A stretch of DNA of 33,125 bases. Source: Verrucomicrobiota bacterium. GTDB lineage: Bacteria > Verrucomicrobiota > Verrucomicrobiia > Opitutales > UBA953. The stretch lies in the NCBI GenBank assembly GCA_026397955.1, contig JAPLTV010000114.1, positions 1-33,125 on the forward strand, written 5' to 3'. The notes under the pieces were generated by a model. The model saw nothing but the letters and a program-made list of their open reading frames with translations, ran no database searches and was not told the DNA's origin. Shown here in pieces: positions 1 to 7,507 of the stretch. The translations under genes were made by a program, and so were the position numbers. Position 1 is the stretch's first letter. Each line of letters opens with the position of its first letter.

Positions 1-198
1 GTAGTGGCCGGAGACCTTATCCCAGAGCGCATCCTGGTAGGCTCCGCTTTTTAAAATAGCCGCCACTTGCGCATTCTGGACCGGAACACCCTTGTCATCG
101 ACAAGCTTGACTTGGATTTTCTGCGCGCTTTGCGCACCTGAATAGCAGAACTGAAAAAGCAAAGCGCTGACAAGTACTGTCAATCTTTTGGGACTCAT
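1..198 (-). CDS. Secreted protein, 5' end only (partial)
   Basis: The frame opens with an ATG at 196-198 and stays open to the window edge, giving 66 residues; the C-terminal part lies outside. The start MSPKRLTVLVSALLF looks like a signal peptide: two basic residues, then a hydrophobic core ending near YSGAQSAQ. The mature part begins QKIQVKLVDDKGVPVQNAQV, a pattern common in carboxypeptidase-regulatory-like or Ig-like (CnaB/Big) beta-sandwich domains at the start of secreted Bacteroidota and Verrucomicrobiota proteins. The full function cannot be told from this fragment. A possible promoter lies just upstream (212-240). The gene is separated from the hemE stop by about 80 bp and reads in the same direction, so it could be co-transcribed with hemE or driven separately. 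Confidence 0.65.
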   Translation of the reverse strand, partial: MSPKRLTVLVSALLFQFCYSGAQSAQKIQVKLVDDKGVPVQNAQVAAILKSGAYQDALWDKVSGHY

Positions 199-211
199 TT
201 TGTGATAGGTT

Positions 212-240
212 CTAGTACTTATATTAAAAACATCCGTCAA
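212..240 (-). promoter_or_regulatory. Possible sigma-70 type promoter for the 1-198 gene
   Basis: On the minus strand TTGACG (235-240) is followed after 17 bases by TACTAG (212-217). The -35 box is good and the -10 box weak. An AT-rich stretch (TTTTTAATATAAG) fills the spacer, in contrast to the GC-rich surroundings. If real, transcription would start only a few bases before the ATG at 198. This is inferred from sequence match alone. Confidence 0.3.
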
Positions 241-280
241 TCGGCATCGGGCTTCAATCCTACCCCGACCCCTTTGCAAC

Positions 281-1351
281 TCAGCCCTTAACCACGGTGT
301 CGACGACGGCCTGGAAGGTCTCAATCCGGGCCTGGGGCGTGATACCGTGGCCGAGGTTGAAGATATGCCCGAGGTCCCCGGCGTTATCAGCCAGCACGGC
401 CTTGGTCGCGGCGGAGGCCGCGGCGGGCTCGCCGGTCATGAACTCGGGATCGAGGTTACCCTGCAGACAGATCGGGCGGCCAGCGAGCTGGCGCACCTGT
501 TTACCCTGCAGACAGATCGGGCGGCCAGCGAGCTGGCGCACCTGTGAGAGGGGCATGGTCCAATCAACGCCGAGGCACGGCACGCCGGTCTGGGCGAGCG
601 CGGCGGCCTGCGGGGACTTGCCCTTGGCGTAAAGGATGACGGGGGCACCGGCAGGGAGGCGTTCGAGCACCGCGCGGATGTAGCGCAGGGAGAATTCTTC
701 GTAGTCGGCGCCAGTGAGCGCGCCGGCCCAGCTGTCGAAAATCTGGATCGCGTCGGCGCCGGCGGCGAACTGGCGGGTGAGGTATTGGGCGACGGCGTCG
801 GTCAGGATCTCGAGGATGCGGTGCATCATCTTCGGGTCGGCCTTGATGAGCGCCTTGGTCTTCGGGAAGTCTTCGGAACCGCCGCCCTCGACGAGGTAGC
901 AGGCGAGCGTCCAGGGCGAACCGGCGAAACCGAGCAGGGTCTTATTCAGGCCGAGCTCTTTGCGGAGGATCGTCAACGCGTCGTAGACGTATTGCAGGCG
1001 GTCGGCGGCGCCGTCGAGCTTCAGCGTGGCGACGTCCGCCGGCGAAGCCAGCGCGCGCTCCATAGCGATGCCGCCTTCGTCGCGGAAACGGTAACCGACG
1101 CCCAGGGCTTCAGGAATGACTAGGATATCCGAGAACAGGATCGCGGCGTCGAGCTGCGGGAAACGACGGAGCGGCAGCAGCGTGACCTCGACCGCGAGCT
1201 CGGGCGTGCGGACCATCGTAACGAAGTCCGACTTCGCCTTGAGCGCGCGGTATTCGGGCAGGTAGCGACCGGCCTGGCGCATGATCCAGACCGGTGCCCG
1301 GTCATGGGGCTGGCGGCGGAGGGCGGCGAGAAAGCGGTCGCGGGAGTTCAT
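281..1351 (-). CDS. hemE: Uroporphyrinogen decarboxylase (HemE)
   Basis: HemE decarboxylates the four acetate side chains of uroporphyrinogen III to give coproporphyrinogen III, a cytoplasmic step of haem synthesis. Family marks are clear: RQAGRYLPEYR near the N-terminus (substrate-binding arginines), FSDILVIPEALG with the catalytic aspartate, GFAGSPWTLACYLVEGG, and a C-terminal LQGNLDP. The start is the ATG at 1349-1351 ([13 protein letters not shown]), giving 356 residues, close to the usual ~345-355. The frame is open another 73 codons upstream, but that part lies inside hemF. The hemF stop and this ATG overlap by one base (TGATG), so translation is probably coupled. Odd point: residues 270-284 (QVRQLAGRPICLQGK) are repeated at once as 285-299 by a perfect 45-bp tandem duplication, which inserts 15 residues beside the conserved NLDP loop. 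Confidence 0.95.
   Translation of the reverse strand: MNSRDRFLAALRRQPHDRAPVWIMRQAGRYLPEYRALKAKSDFVTMVRTPELAVEVTLLPLRRFPQLDAAILFSDILVIPEALGVGYRFRDEGGIAMERALASPADVATLKLDGAADRLQYVYDALTILRKELGLNKTLLGFAGSPWTLACYLVEGGGSEDFPKTKALIKADPKMMHRILEILTDAVAQYLTRQFAAGADAIQIFDSWAGALTGADYEEFSLRYIRAVLERLPAGAPVILYAKGKSPQAAALAQTGVPCLGVDWTMPLSQVRQLAGRPICLQGKQVRQLAGRPICLQGNLDPEFMTGEPAAASAATKAVLADNAGDLGHIFNLGHGITPQARIETFQAVVDTVVKG
456..545. repeat. Perfect 45-bp tandem duplication inside hemE
   Basis: Bases 456-500 and 501-545 are identical; the flanking bases (455 against 500, 546 against 501) end the match. The unit is a multiple of three, so the hemE frame is kept and 15 amino acids are added. Perfect identity suggests a recent event, or a sequencing or assembly artefact. 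Confidence 0.95.
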
Positions 1352-2241
1352 CAGGACCCCTTCAGCCAATCCTGCGGCTTTAGATAATGCGAGATTAGAC
1401 GTTCTTCCGGGGAGCCGGCGACGGGCTGGTGGCCGTAGTGCCACTGCACGCGGGGCGGGAGGGACATCAGGATCGATTCCGTCCGGCCGCCGGACTGCAG
1501 GCCGAAGATCGTCCCACGGTCGAAGACGAGGTTGAATTCGACGTAACGTCCGCGGCGGACTTCCTGCCAATTGCGCTCGCGCTCGCCATAGGGGGTGTCC
1601 TTGCGACGGCGCAGGATCTCGGCATAGGCCGGACCGTAAGCATCGCCCACCTTCTGCATCATCGCGAAGGCCGCCTCGAAGCCGCCCTCAGTGAAGTCGT
1701 CGAAGAACACGCCGCCGATACCGCGCTGCTCTTGGCGGTGCTTCAGCAGGAAGTAATCGTCGCACCAGCTCTTGAACTTCGGGAAGTGGGCGCCCGTAGC
1801 TTTCTCGCCAGCGCGGTGCCAGGAGACGGCGTCTTCATCGAAGCCGTAATAGGGCGTCAGGTCGAAGCCGCCACCGAACCACCAAACCGGATTGGGGCCA
1901 TCGGTGCAGAAGAAGCGCACATTCATGTGCGAGGTCGGGCAATAGGGATTGAGCGGATGCTGGACGACCGAGACGCCCATGGCGCGGAAGCCTTTGCCGG
2001 CGAGATCTGGGCGAGCAATAGTCGCGGACGGAGGCAGCGCGTGGCCGCGGACATCCGAGAAGGCTACCCCACCCTTCTCGATCACCGTGCCGCCAGCGAT
2101 GACGCGCGTTCGGCCGCCGCCGCCCTCGGCACGCTTCCACTCGTCGGTGATGAACTTGGCTTTGCCGTCCACTTCCTCGAGGGTCGCGCAGAGGCGATCC
2201 TGCAGGCTGGTCAGGTAATTTCTGACGAGGTCGGGGTTCAT
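1351..2241 (-). CDS. hemF: Oxygen-dependent coproporphyrinogen III oxidase (HemF)
   Basis: HemF uses O2 to decarboxylate two propionates of coproporphyrinogen III, giving protoporphyrinogen IX: the step after HemE. The protein is 296 residues from the ATG at 2239-2241 ([17 protein letters not shown]), close to the ~300 of E. coli HemF. Strong family motifs are seen in order: [31 protein letters not shown] followed by [52 protein letters not shown] and [10 protein letters not shown]. The frame can be extended 23 codons upstream (MDSCRGHRG...) but that part does not look like HemF. It is the first gene of a hemF-hemE pair with a one-base stop/start overlap. The O2-dependent enzyme suggests haem synthesis under oxic conditions. 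No strong ribosome binding site is visible. Confidence 0.95.
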   Translation of the reverse strand: MNPDLVRNYLTSLQDRLCATLEEVDGKAKFITDEWKRAEGGGGRTRVIAGGTVIEKGGVAFSDVRGHALPPSATIARPDLAGKGFRAMGVSVVQHPLNPYCPTSHMNVRFFCTDGPNPVWWFGGGFDLTPYYGFDEDAVSWHRAGEKATGAHFPKFKSWCDDYFLLKHRQEQRGIGGVFFDDFTEGGFEAAFAMMQKVGDAYGPAYAEILRRRKDTPYGERERNWQEVRRGRYVEFNLVFDRGTIFGLQSGGRTESILMSLPPRVQWHYGHQPVAGSPEERLISHYLKPQDWLKGS

Positions 2242-2389
2242 GAGGTCCGTACTCAATCCGAGCCGGCGGGGCTGGTCAACGAAGCCTCGGTGGCCCCGGC
2301 AAGAATCCACCTCCGCTTATCGCCCTTAAGCCGGAACTACTAGGTAGACCTTGATGGGGGCCCGCAAATCGGCAGGGTCAGACCACGTC

Positions 2390-3061
2390 ATGAACCCGGA
2401 ATTCAAGCTCCTCCTGCTTTTCTGCCTGGCCGGCATCTTTGCCTTGGGACTGCCCTGGTTGGCTTGGCGAAGGGTGCTCAGCCTGGAAAAGAAGTACGGC
2501 CGGGTCCTCCTGGTACGCGGCGTCACCGGCGCGCAGGCCGCCCGCATCGTGCTCCTGCGCGGCGAGGTCCCGCAGGTCGACGTCGACGAGAGCACGCTCG
2601 CGGTGACGGATTTCTATTCGGCGTTCGAACCGGCCATCAAACTCTCCAGCGCCGTCTACTCCGGCAAGCGCCTCTTCGACGTCGCACGGGCGGCGCGCCT
2701 CGCAGGTCATGCGCTGCAACACCGCGACCGCAAGCTCGGCGGACTGGCGTCGTGGGATTCGTTCATGATCCTCTGGGGCAACGCCTGGCCGATCCTGCTG
2801 CCCCTCACGGTCTTCGCCAGCAAAGGCCGCCCGTGGGCCTTGATCGGTTTCGCCTTGGTCGCCGGCGCCATCGCCATCGTGCACCTGCTCAAGCACACGC
2901 ACGTCCAGGACGCAGCGCGGCGCGGCCGTCGCGAATTGGAGGGGGCCAAGCTGCTCGACGGACACCCTGACGAGGAAGTCGATGCCGCCTTCCTGGCCGC
3001 GCGCCTGGACCACATGGCCCTGCCCTACTCGAAAACGTGGCTGCGGCTGCTGTTTTCCTGA
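2390..3061 (+). CDS. Hypothetical membrane protein
   Basis: I do not recognise a family. From the ATG at 2390 (MNPEFKLLLLF) it has 223 residues; an upstream ATG at 2354 in the same frame would add 12 residues (MGARKSAGSDHV) that look uncoded. One transmembrane helix is at the very N-terminus (about 5-24). A soluble stretch follows, rich in charged residues, with VRGVTGAQAARIVLLRGEVPQVDVDES. Two more hydrophobic segments lie about 120-137 and 142-160 (ILWGNAWPILLPLTVF; ALIGFALVAGAIAIVHLL). A cytoplasmic-looking basic tail has KHTHVQDAARRGRRELEGAKLLDGHPDEE. It is divergent from hemF (148 bp between starts) and 133 bp upstream of another membrane protein gene in the same direction. Confidence 0.75.
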   Translation: MNPEFKLLLLFCLAGIFALGLPWLAWRRVLSLEKKYGRVLLVRGVTGAQAARIVLLRGEVPQVDVDESTLAVTDFYSAFEPAIKLSSAVYSGKRLFDVARAARLAGHALQHRDRKLGGLASWDSFMILWGNAWPILLPLTVFASKGRPWALIGFALVAGAIAIVHLLKHTHVQDAARRGRRELEGAKLLDGHPDEEVDAAFLAARLDHMALPYSKTWLRLLFS

Positions 3062-3194
3062 GCAGGCCGGCTACTGGCCCCCTACGCTAGGCCTAATGTC
3101 GCTCTGGCTGGGAAGTTCGTCCTTCCGACCGACCAAGGCCAAGACAGTATTCATATCCTAATAAGACCGGGCCAGCGACGGTCTCTTCGAACCC

Positions 3195-4511
3195 ATGAAC
3201 TCGAAACCCAGCCGCCTTCAGACCATCCTCCTGATGCTCCCGACCTGGGGCTTCGCCCACGCGGTGCTCATCTTCCGGGTGTTACCGCTGAACCCGAATG
3301 GCACCGCGCTGGTGACGAATAAGATTTTGCCCTTCGTTTTACTTTTGGGTCTCGCCGGAGGCTTCGCCTTACTCGCCTCTTACGTCGCCGCCCGCCGCGC
3401 TGCGGCCCTCGGATGGAGCCTGCCGCCCGTCATCGCCCTGCTCATCCACGTCCCCTTCCTTGGCGCCGGTATCGCCCTCTGGCTCGCCGCCACCGGCGAT
3501 GAGGAGGAAAGGAATTCCGCCGCTCCAATGGCCGTCGCTGGACGGCTCGTCGTGCCCTTCATCCTCGGCACCTTAGCCTGCTGGGCGCTGACCTGGGGAT
3601 GCCAGTATCTGATTGAACTCGGGAAGTTTCCGTTGGGATTGAAGCAGGCCGGCGGCTACTTCGGCCTGGCGATCTTCGCTGGCCTACCTTTCGCCACCGG
3701 CGTGAGCAGCGGCGTGATTCTGCGCCGGGCGGGCGGCACCTTCAGTCAGGCCATCGCCGCATCGATGACGCTCATTGGCACGATCATCCTCATCCTTTGC
3801 GCGATGGCCATGGAAGGCATTATCTGCGTCGTCATGGCCGCACCTATCGGCGCGGCCGTGGCCTTCTTCGGCGTGGTCGGTGGCTACTTCCTCGCCCGCA
3901 CGAAGGCCGCTGACGGCACCCTGCAATCCGCCGCCTGGCTGAGCATCGTCTTCATGGTTGGCCTCGAAGGCTGGAATCCGCCCGCCCCGCTGGAAGCCAC
4001 GACATCGAGCGAGGTCATCATCAACGCTCCCGCCGCGCGTGTCTGGGCGGAACTGCACGATATCCGCGACCTGCCCGCGACGGACAATTTCCTCTTCCAG
4101 TTCGGCATCGCTCACCCGATGGGTACCGTGACCGACGGACAAGGCGTCGGCGCCGCGAGGCTCTGCAAACTCAGCACCGGGGACATGCCCGAGATCGTCA
4201 CGGTCTGGAAGCCTGGCCAGGAGCTCCGCTTCAAGGTGCTCTCGACGCCGCCCTCGATGCGGGAGACCGGCTTCTTCGGGAAGACCATCGATACGACCCA
4301 TATCCATAGCGCTTACGCGAGCCTCGACGGAGGCTTCAAGCTAACCACCCTGCCCGATGGCCGCACCCGGCTCGTCGGCGAAAGCCATTACCTCCTGAAC
4401 ATCGCCCCAGCGTCCTACTGGAACCTGTGGACCGAGGAAATCGTCCACATGGTCCAGCGCCGGGTGCTGGAACACGTCAAAACCCGCGCGGAAGCAGGCC
4501 CCAAGGCCTGA
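3195..4511 (+). CDS. Multi-spanning membrane protein with C-terminal SRPBCC/START-like domain
   Basis: 438 residues from the ATG at 3195. The N-terminal two thirds holds about seven hydrophobic segments (for example FAHAVLIFRVLPL, LPFVLLLGLAGGFALLASYVA, VIALLIHVPFLGAGIALWLA, LVVPFILGTLACWALTWG, MTLIGTIILILCAMAM, GAAVAFFGVVGGYFLA). The last ~165 residues, from TSSEVIINAPAARVWAELHD, look like an SRPBCC (polyketide cyclase/START-type) ligand-binding fold: a first strand, a V/I-x-A-P-A-A-x-VW helix, a hydrophobic middle with a GFFGKTIDTTHIH segment, and a long C-terminal helix (EEIVHMVQRRVLEHVKTRAE). Such domains bind lipids or other hydrophobic ligands in a deep pocket; the ligand here is unknown. 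The membrane/SRPBCC combination occurs in uncharacterised bacterial proteins. The domain call is from sequence pattern only. Confidence 0.75.
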   Translation: MNSKPSRLQTILLMLPTWGFAHAVLIFRVLPLNPNGTALVTNKILPFVLLLGLAGGFALLASYVAARRAAALGWSLPPVIALLIHVPFLGAGIALWLAATGDEEERNSAAPMAVAGRLVVPFILGTLACWALTWGCQYLIELGKFPLGLKQAGGYFGLAIFAGLPFATGVSSGVILRRAGGTFSQAIAASMTLIGTIILILCAMAMEGIICVVMAAPIGAAVAFFGVVGGYFLARTKAADGTLQSAAWLSIVFMVGLEGWNPPAPLEATTSSEVIINAPAARVWAELHDIRDLPATDNFLFQFGIAHPMGTVTDGQGVGAARLCKLSTGDMPEIVTVWKPGQELRFKVLSTPPSMRETGFFGKTIDTTHIHSAYASLDGGFKLTTLPDGRTRLVGESHYLLNIAPASYWNLWTEEIVHMVQRRVLEHVKTRAEAGPKA

Positions 4512-4560
4512 AAGCGACCGCCTGGGGCGCCTGGCGGAAACTTCGCCTTGGTCGCGGAGT

Positions 4561-4566
4561 TATAAT
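4561..4566 (+). promoter_or_regulatory. Perfect -10 box (TATAAT) close to the start of the 4582 gene
   Basis: TATAAT stands in a GC-rich region only 15 bases before the ATG at 4582. No convincing -35 box is seen at the right distance. If used, the transcript would begin about 8-10 bases before the start codon with no room for a Shine-Dalgarno sequence, so the message would be nearly leaderless. Confidence 0.35.
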
Positions 4567-4581
4567 CCATACAAAGACCCC

Positions 4582-5223
4582 ATGAACTCGAACCGTCTCT
4601 TCGCGCTCTTCAGCCTCATCATCCTGGCCGGCGTCAGCTACGCCGTCTACCAGTGGGTGAAAACGGAGGACGTCTCCGTTGTCCGGAGCTCCGCCAAGAA
4701 GAGCGGATCTCCGGTCAGCAAGCTTGTCATGGAGAAAGGAACGGTCCGCACCGCCAAGACCCTGCACCTCAGCCGCAAGGATGACGTCGGCACCGACGTC
4801 GAAGAGAAGGATCTCGCGAAGCAGTCCAAGCCCGTGGCCGAACTCGATGCAAAATTCGCCACCTGGCGCGATGACGGTCGTAAGGCCGTCGAGGACATGT
4901 TTGGCGGCGACCGTCAGAAGATCGGCGATGCCATCCGTGCGGCCATGGCGAACGATGAATTCAAGGCCAACTACGGCCGCATGCGCGAATTGGAATCCCA
5001 GTATCACGCCGCCACCGACGACAAGAAGCAGGCCATCATGGATGAACTCGGTGAAGTCCGTTCCCGCGGCCTCGGCATGCTCAAGCAGGCCGGATCCGGG
5101 GCGCCTTCTACCGCCACCCCGACCGTCACAATCACCGGCGCCGGCGTCGTGAATCCTGGCAACGGTGCCGCGCCCGCCCCCGCTCCGGCCCCCGCTCCGG
5201 CGCCGCCCATCGTCTTCCAGTAA
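4582..5223 (+). CDS. Membrane-anchored small helical protein (secreted-family paralogue)
   Basis: 213 residues. One N-terminal transmembrane helix (RLFALFSLIILAGVSYAVYQW) is not followed by a cleavage-like site, so it is probably an anchor with the rest outside the cytoplasm. The middle (about 90-170) is a charged helical region with IRAAMANDEFKANYGRMREL, then a D-D-K-K turn and MDELGEVRSRGLGML. This spacing (R-A-A, N-D, K, E-L, then D-[DE]-K) matches part of the helical domain of the secreted proteins at 8119-9030 and 9834-10394. The C-terminal tail is a Pro/Ala repeat (APAPAPAPAPAP), perhaps a wall or envelope spacer. No enzyme motif is visible. A gene of the same kind follows after 33 bp, probably in one operon. 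Confidence 0.75.
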   Translation: MNSNRLFALFSLIILAGVSYAVYQWVKTEDVSVVRSSAKKSGSPVSKLVMEKGTVRTAKTLHLSRKDDVGTDVEEKDLAKQSKPVAELDAKFATWRDDGRKAVEDMFGGDRQKIGDAIRAAMANDEFKANYGRMRELESQYHAATDDKKQAIMDELGEVRSRGLGMLKQAGSGAPSTATPTVTITGAGVVNPGNGAAPAPAPAPAPAPPIVFQ

Positions 5224-5256
5224 GGTCGATGACGGCCTCACCGCCGTCCGCACCCC

Positions 5257-5784
5257 ATGAAAGATTTCCTCGTCCGCCGCCCGCTGCTCATCGGCTTGGT
5301 CATGTTCGCCTTGGTGTGGGCGGCATTCACCTGGCTCACCTCCGGCACGTCCGAAGGCAAAGCGCCTGGGCAGCCCGCCGTCGCTCGCGGCACAAACAAG
5401 CCTGGCGCGACCCGCCCTGCTGTCGGCACGCCTCGGTCCGCCAACGGCCTCGTTATCGATGCACAGCATGACATCTCTGCCGACGGCCGTCCGCCCGATG
5501 CCCGCCGCGAAAGCATCGTCCGTGCAGGCATTGGCGAATTGCAGGAGATCAAGCAGATGAACCTAGCGGTCTTTGACGACGCGGCCAAGCGCTGGAACGC
5601 GCAGCCGCGCGTGAAGGAACTCGTCGCCCAATGGCAGGCGACCGAAGCAGCCTGGAAGACGCAGGATGACGACGCCAAGGCGGCCGTGGTACCTCAAATG
5701 GAAGCGATGTGGAAGGAAGCGCTCGGCCTGCTCCGCGAAGAAGTTGAGAAGTCCGCCCGCGAAGCCGCTGCCGGCGTCAAGTAG
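5257..5784 (+). CDS. Membrane-anchored small helical protein
   Basis: 175 residues. MKDFLVRRPLLIGLVMFALVWAAFTWL gives a basic start and one transmembrane helix, followed by a low-complexity Gly/Ala/Pro linker (about 30-60). The C-terminal ~100 residues are predicted helical: AAKRWNAQPRVKELVAQWQA, then D-D-D-A-K and PQMEAMWKEALGLLREEVEK. The arrangement resembles the helix-D/E/K turn-helix unit of the paralogues downstream, though more loosely than the 4582 gene. It lies 33 bp after that gene in the same direction. Its 3' end overlaps the oppositely directed amidohydrolase gene by 8 bp (5777-5784), so no separate terminator is seen between them. Function unknown. Confidence 0.75.
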   Translation: MKDFLVRRPLLIGLVMFALVWAAFTWLTSGTSEGKAPGQPAVARGTNKPGATRPAVGTPRSANGLVIDAQHDISADGRPPDARRESIVRAGIGELQEIKQMNLAVFDDAAKRWNAQPRVKELVAQWQATEAAWKTQDDDAKAAVVPQMEAMWKEALGLLREEVEKSAREAAAGVK

Positions 5785-6547
5785 TCGCGAAACGCGCGAG
5801 CTCGGCGCGGAATTCCGTGAGCACCGCCTGGATGCGCGCAAAGCCATCGTGTCGCTCGCATATTCCCTGATCCATGTAAAGGTCGCGCCGTACCTCGATC
5901 ATCAGCGATTGCACCCGCGGCTCCTTCCCGAAGAAACGGTTGGGCACGATCGCGCCGCTGAATGGGATATCGACGCCGACCGTGAAGCCGTGGGCGCGAA
6001 AGAAATCCTCGGCCAACGCCCGTAGCTCAGGCGACGTATGGCCCGGCTGCGTGCCAATGCCGATTTCCAACGGCGCCGAGAAACCGACCTGCGTCGGCAA
6101 TTGTCCCGTTGGAAAAGAATGCGCGTCGAGGATCACGCAACGGCCGAAGCGCGCGAGCCGGTCCGCCGCGGCTTCGTCGAGCCGACGATGGTGCGGCCAG
6201 TAATAGCGGTCGAGCAACTCCGCGCGACGCGCCGCGGATAGCTCACGCAAGGGATTCCCGGCGCAGGTCTTTACATAGGTCGCGCCCATACCCACGGCGG
6301 CGCAGCGCTCGAGACGATCGTCGGCGAAACGCTCGACGTCGACGAGCAGGCGCGAGACTTCGGCGCGTACAATCTCATCGGCAGGCACCCCTTCAGCGTA
6401 GAGTGCCGCAGTATGCCAGTCGGTCAGCCGCATCAGCTCGCGCATGAGGGCTTCTTCCGAAACGACGAAATCCACGAGCTCCGCGGGCGGAATCACCGTC
6501 GAATCGTGGGGAATATGGATTAAAACAGGGGACAGTGGAGAAGGCAT
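5777..6547 (-). CDS. N-formylglutamate amidohydrolase family protein
   Basis: 256 residues from the ATG at 6545-6547. It matches the N-formylglutamate amidohydrolase (HutG2-type) family: an early LIHIPHDSTVIP, then TDWHTAALYA, SRLLVDVERFADD, DRYYWPHHRRLDEA, the conserved VILDAHSFPT, and a late GAIVPNRFFG with SLMIEVRRDLYMD. The His/Asp residues in HIPHDS, DAHSF and the R-x-Y-x-PHH block are likely metal and catalytic residues by analogy with metallo-carboxypeptidase-like folds. The family hydrolyses N-formyl-L-glutamate to glutamate and formate in histidine breakdown, but no other hut genes are seen here, so the real substrate may be another N-acyl amino acid. It is transcribed alone, convergent with the upstream small-protein gene (8-bp overlap). 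Confidence 0.85.
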   Translation of the reverse strand: MPSPLSPVLIHIPHDSTVIPPAELVDFVVSEEALMRELMRLTDWHTAALYAEGVPADEIVRAEVSRLLVDVERFADDRLERCAAVGMGATYVKTCAGNPLRELSAARRAELLDRYYWPHHRRLDEAAADRLARFGRCVILDAHSFPTGQLPTQVGFSAPLEIGIGTQPGHTSPELRALAEDFFRAHGFTVGVDIPFSGAIVPNRFFGKEPRVQSLMIEVRRDLYMDQGICERHDGFARIQAVLTEFRAELARFATT

Positions 6548-6670
6548 GCCAACATTAAGCCCAGATTAAGACTTAAAGCATTGATGAATAGTGTCATAAG
6601 TTGATTTCAATTCTTGCAACTGTTGCGGGAATGTGGGGTTTTAAAGGCGAACCCCCAATCCAACATACAC

Positions 6671-7120
6671 ATGAAACTGAAACTCGCATTCCTCCTGGCC
6701 CTGATCTCCTCGGCCGGTCTCATCGCTGCTGACGCTCCGAAGCCTGACGCCCCTAAGGGTGACGAACCGGCCAAGAAGGCCGAAGGCAAGAAGGGCGACA
6801 AGGGCGGCAAGAAGGGCGCCCAGAAGCCTGAGTCCGTCGACGAAGCCACCTGGAAGAAGTTCCAGGACGCCTCAAAGGCCGCTCAGAACGACGACGCCGT
6901 GAAGGCCGCCAAGGCCAAGGGCGCTGACGCCAAGACCGACGAAGAAAAGAAGGCCGCCGGCAAGGCTGTGATGGAAGCCACCAAGGCTGCCATCCTCAAG
7001 GCCGACGCCTCCCTCGAGTCCGTCTTCAAGGCCCTCGAAGAAGCTCGCGCCAAGGGCAAGGGCAAGGGCGAAGGTAAGGGCAAGGGCAAGGGCGAAGAAA
7101 AGAAGCCTGAAGCCAAGTAA
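6671..7120 (+). CDS. Small secreted Lys/Ala/Gly-rich protein (paralogue family)
   Basis: 149 residues from the ATG at 6671, chosen because it begins a clear signal peptide (MKLKLAFLLALISSAGLIAA). The mature start DAPKPDAPKGDEPAKK is nearly the same as that of the next gene. Residues about 52-127 form a short version of the family's helical domain: PESVDEATWKKFQDASKAAQ, NDDAVKAAKAKG, then KTDEEKK and KADASLESVFKALEEA. The tail is a Lys-Gly repeat (KGKGKGEGKGKGKGEEKK), strongly basic and perhaps binding anionic polymers. No Shine-Dalgarno sequence is visible before the ATG; a short inverted repeat (GGGGTT...AACCCC, 6637-6653) lies in the leader. A strong intrinsic terminator follows at 7143-7170. 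Function unknown. Confidence 0.85.
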   Translation: MKLKLAFLLALISSAGLIAADAPKPDAPKGDEPAKKAEGKKGDKGGKKGAQKPESVDEATWKKFQDASKAAQNDDAVKAAKAKGADAKTDEEKKAAGKAVMEATKAAILKADASLESVFKALEEARAKGKGKGEGKGKGKGEEKKPEAK

Positions 7121-7142
7121 TCTTCGGATTACCGGCCTGAAC

Positions 7143-7170
7143 AAGACCCCGGCTCGCCGGGGTCTTTTGT
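7143..7170 (+). terminator. Rho-independent terminator after the 6671 gene
   Basis: A perfect 10-bp stem (AAGACCCCGG / CCGGGGTCTT) with a CTCG loop runs into a T-rich run (TTTTGTTTG). It lies 22 bases after the stop codon at 7120. Confidence 0.93.
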
Positions 7171-7507
7171 TTGGGGATGAAAACAAGGTGATGGCGGTTA
7201 GCGGATAGCGGTTGGCGGTTGGGAACACAGTCGAGCAAAGGGAAACCGGAGACCGGATGATTAGCGGGGGATCCGCTTTCAGGTCTCGGGTCTCGGCCGT
7301 CGGGAACCTGGTCCAGGTGCTCAGGTTCAGGTACAGGTCCCGGGCCCGATTCCCGAACCTGACCCCGTACCCGTACCAGCAGCCGAGACCTGAGACCCGA
7401 GGATGACATCAGGTTCCCGGCCTCCCCATGCTTGGAATGACTTCCCATCCGCCAACCGCTAGCCGCTAACCGCTAAAACCTTCGGCCATTCCCGGTGTTC
7501 CCTTAGC
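7171..7507. other. Gene-free spacer with dispersed repeat modules
   Basis: No gene seen. It holds, in order: an inverted copy of the linker module found between elements B/C and F/G (AGCGGTTGGCGGTT near 7207-7220 and CAAAGGGAAACCGGAGAC at 7236-7253); a ~60-bp module starting CAGGTCTCGGGTCTCGG (7280-7296) that recurs at 9235-9295; an imperfect inverted partner of that module (about 7383-7422); and a further CCGCCAACCGCTAGCCGCTA segment (7449-7468) just before the next gene. The spacer is therefore a mosaic of repeats used elsewhere in the window. Confidence 0.7.

Noticed and set aside
1352-1570. N-terminal extension of HemE by 73 codons
   Set aside because: It overlaps hemF, has no HemE likeness, and the ATG at 1351 overlaps the hemF stop in the usual coupled way.
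4582-5223. TonB-like or energy-coupling protein, because of the anchor and Pro/Ala tail
   Set aside because: The Pro/Ala run is at the C-terminus after the helical region, not between anchor and C-terminal domain, and no TonB-type motif is present.
5777-6547. Histidine-use (hut) operon
   Set aside because: Only the amidohydrolase-like gene is present; no hutH, hutU, hutI or regulator lies nearby.
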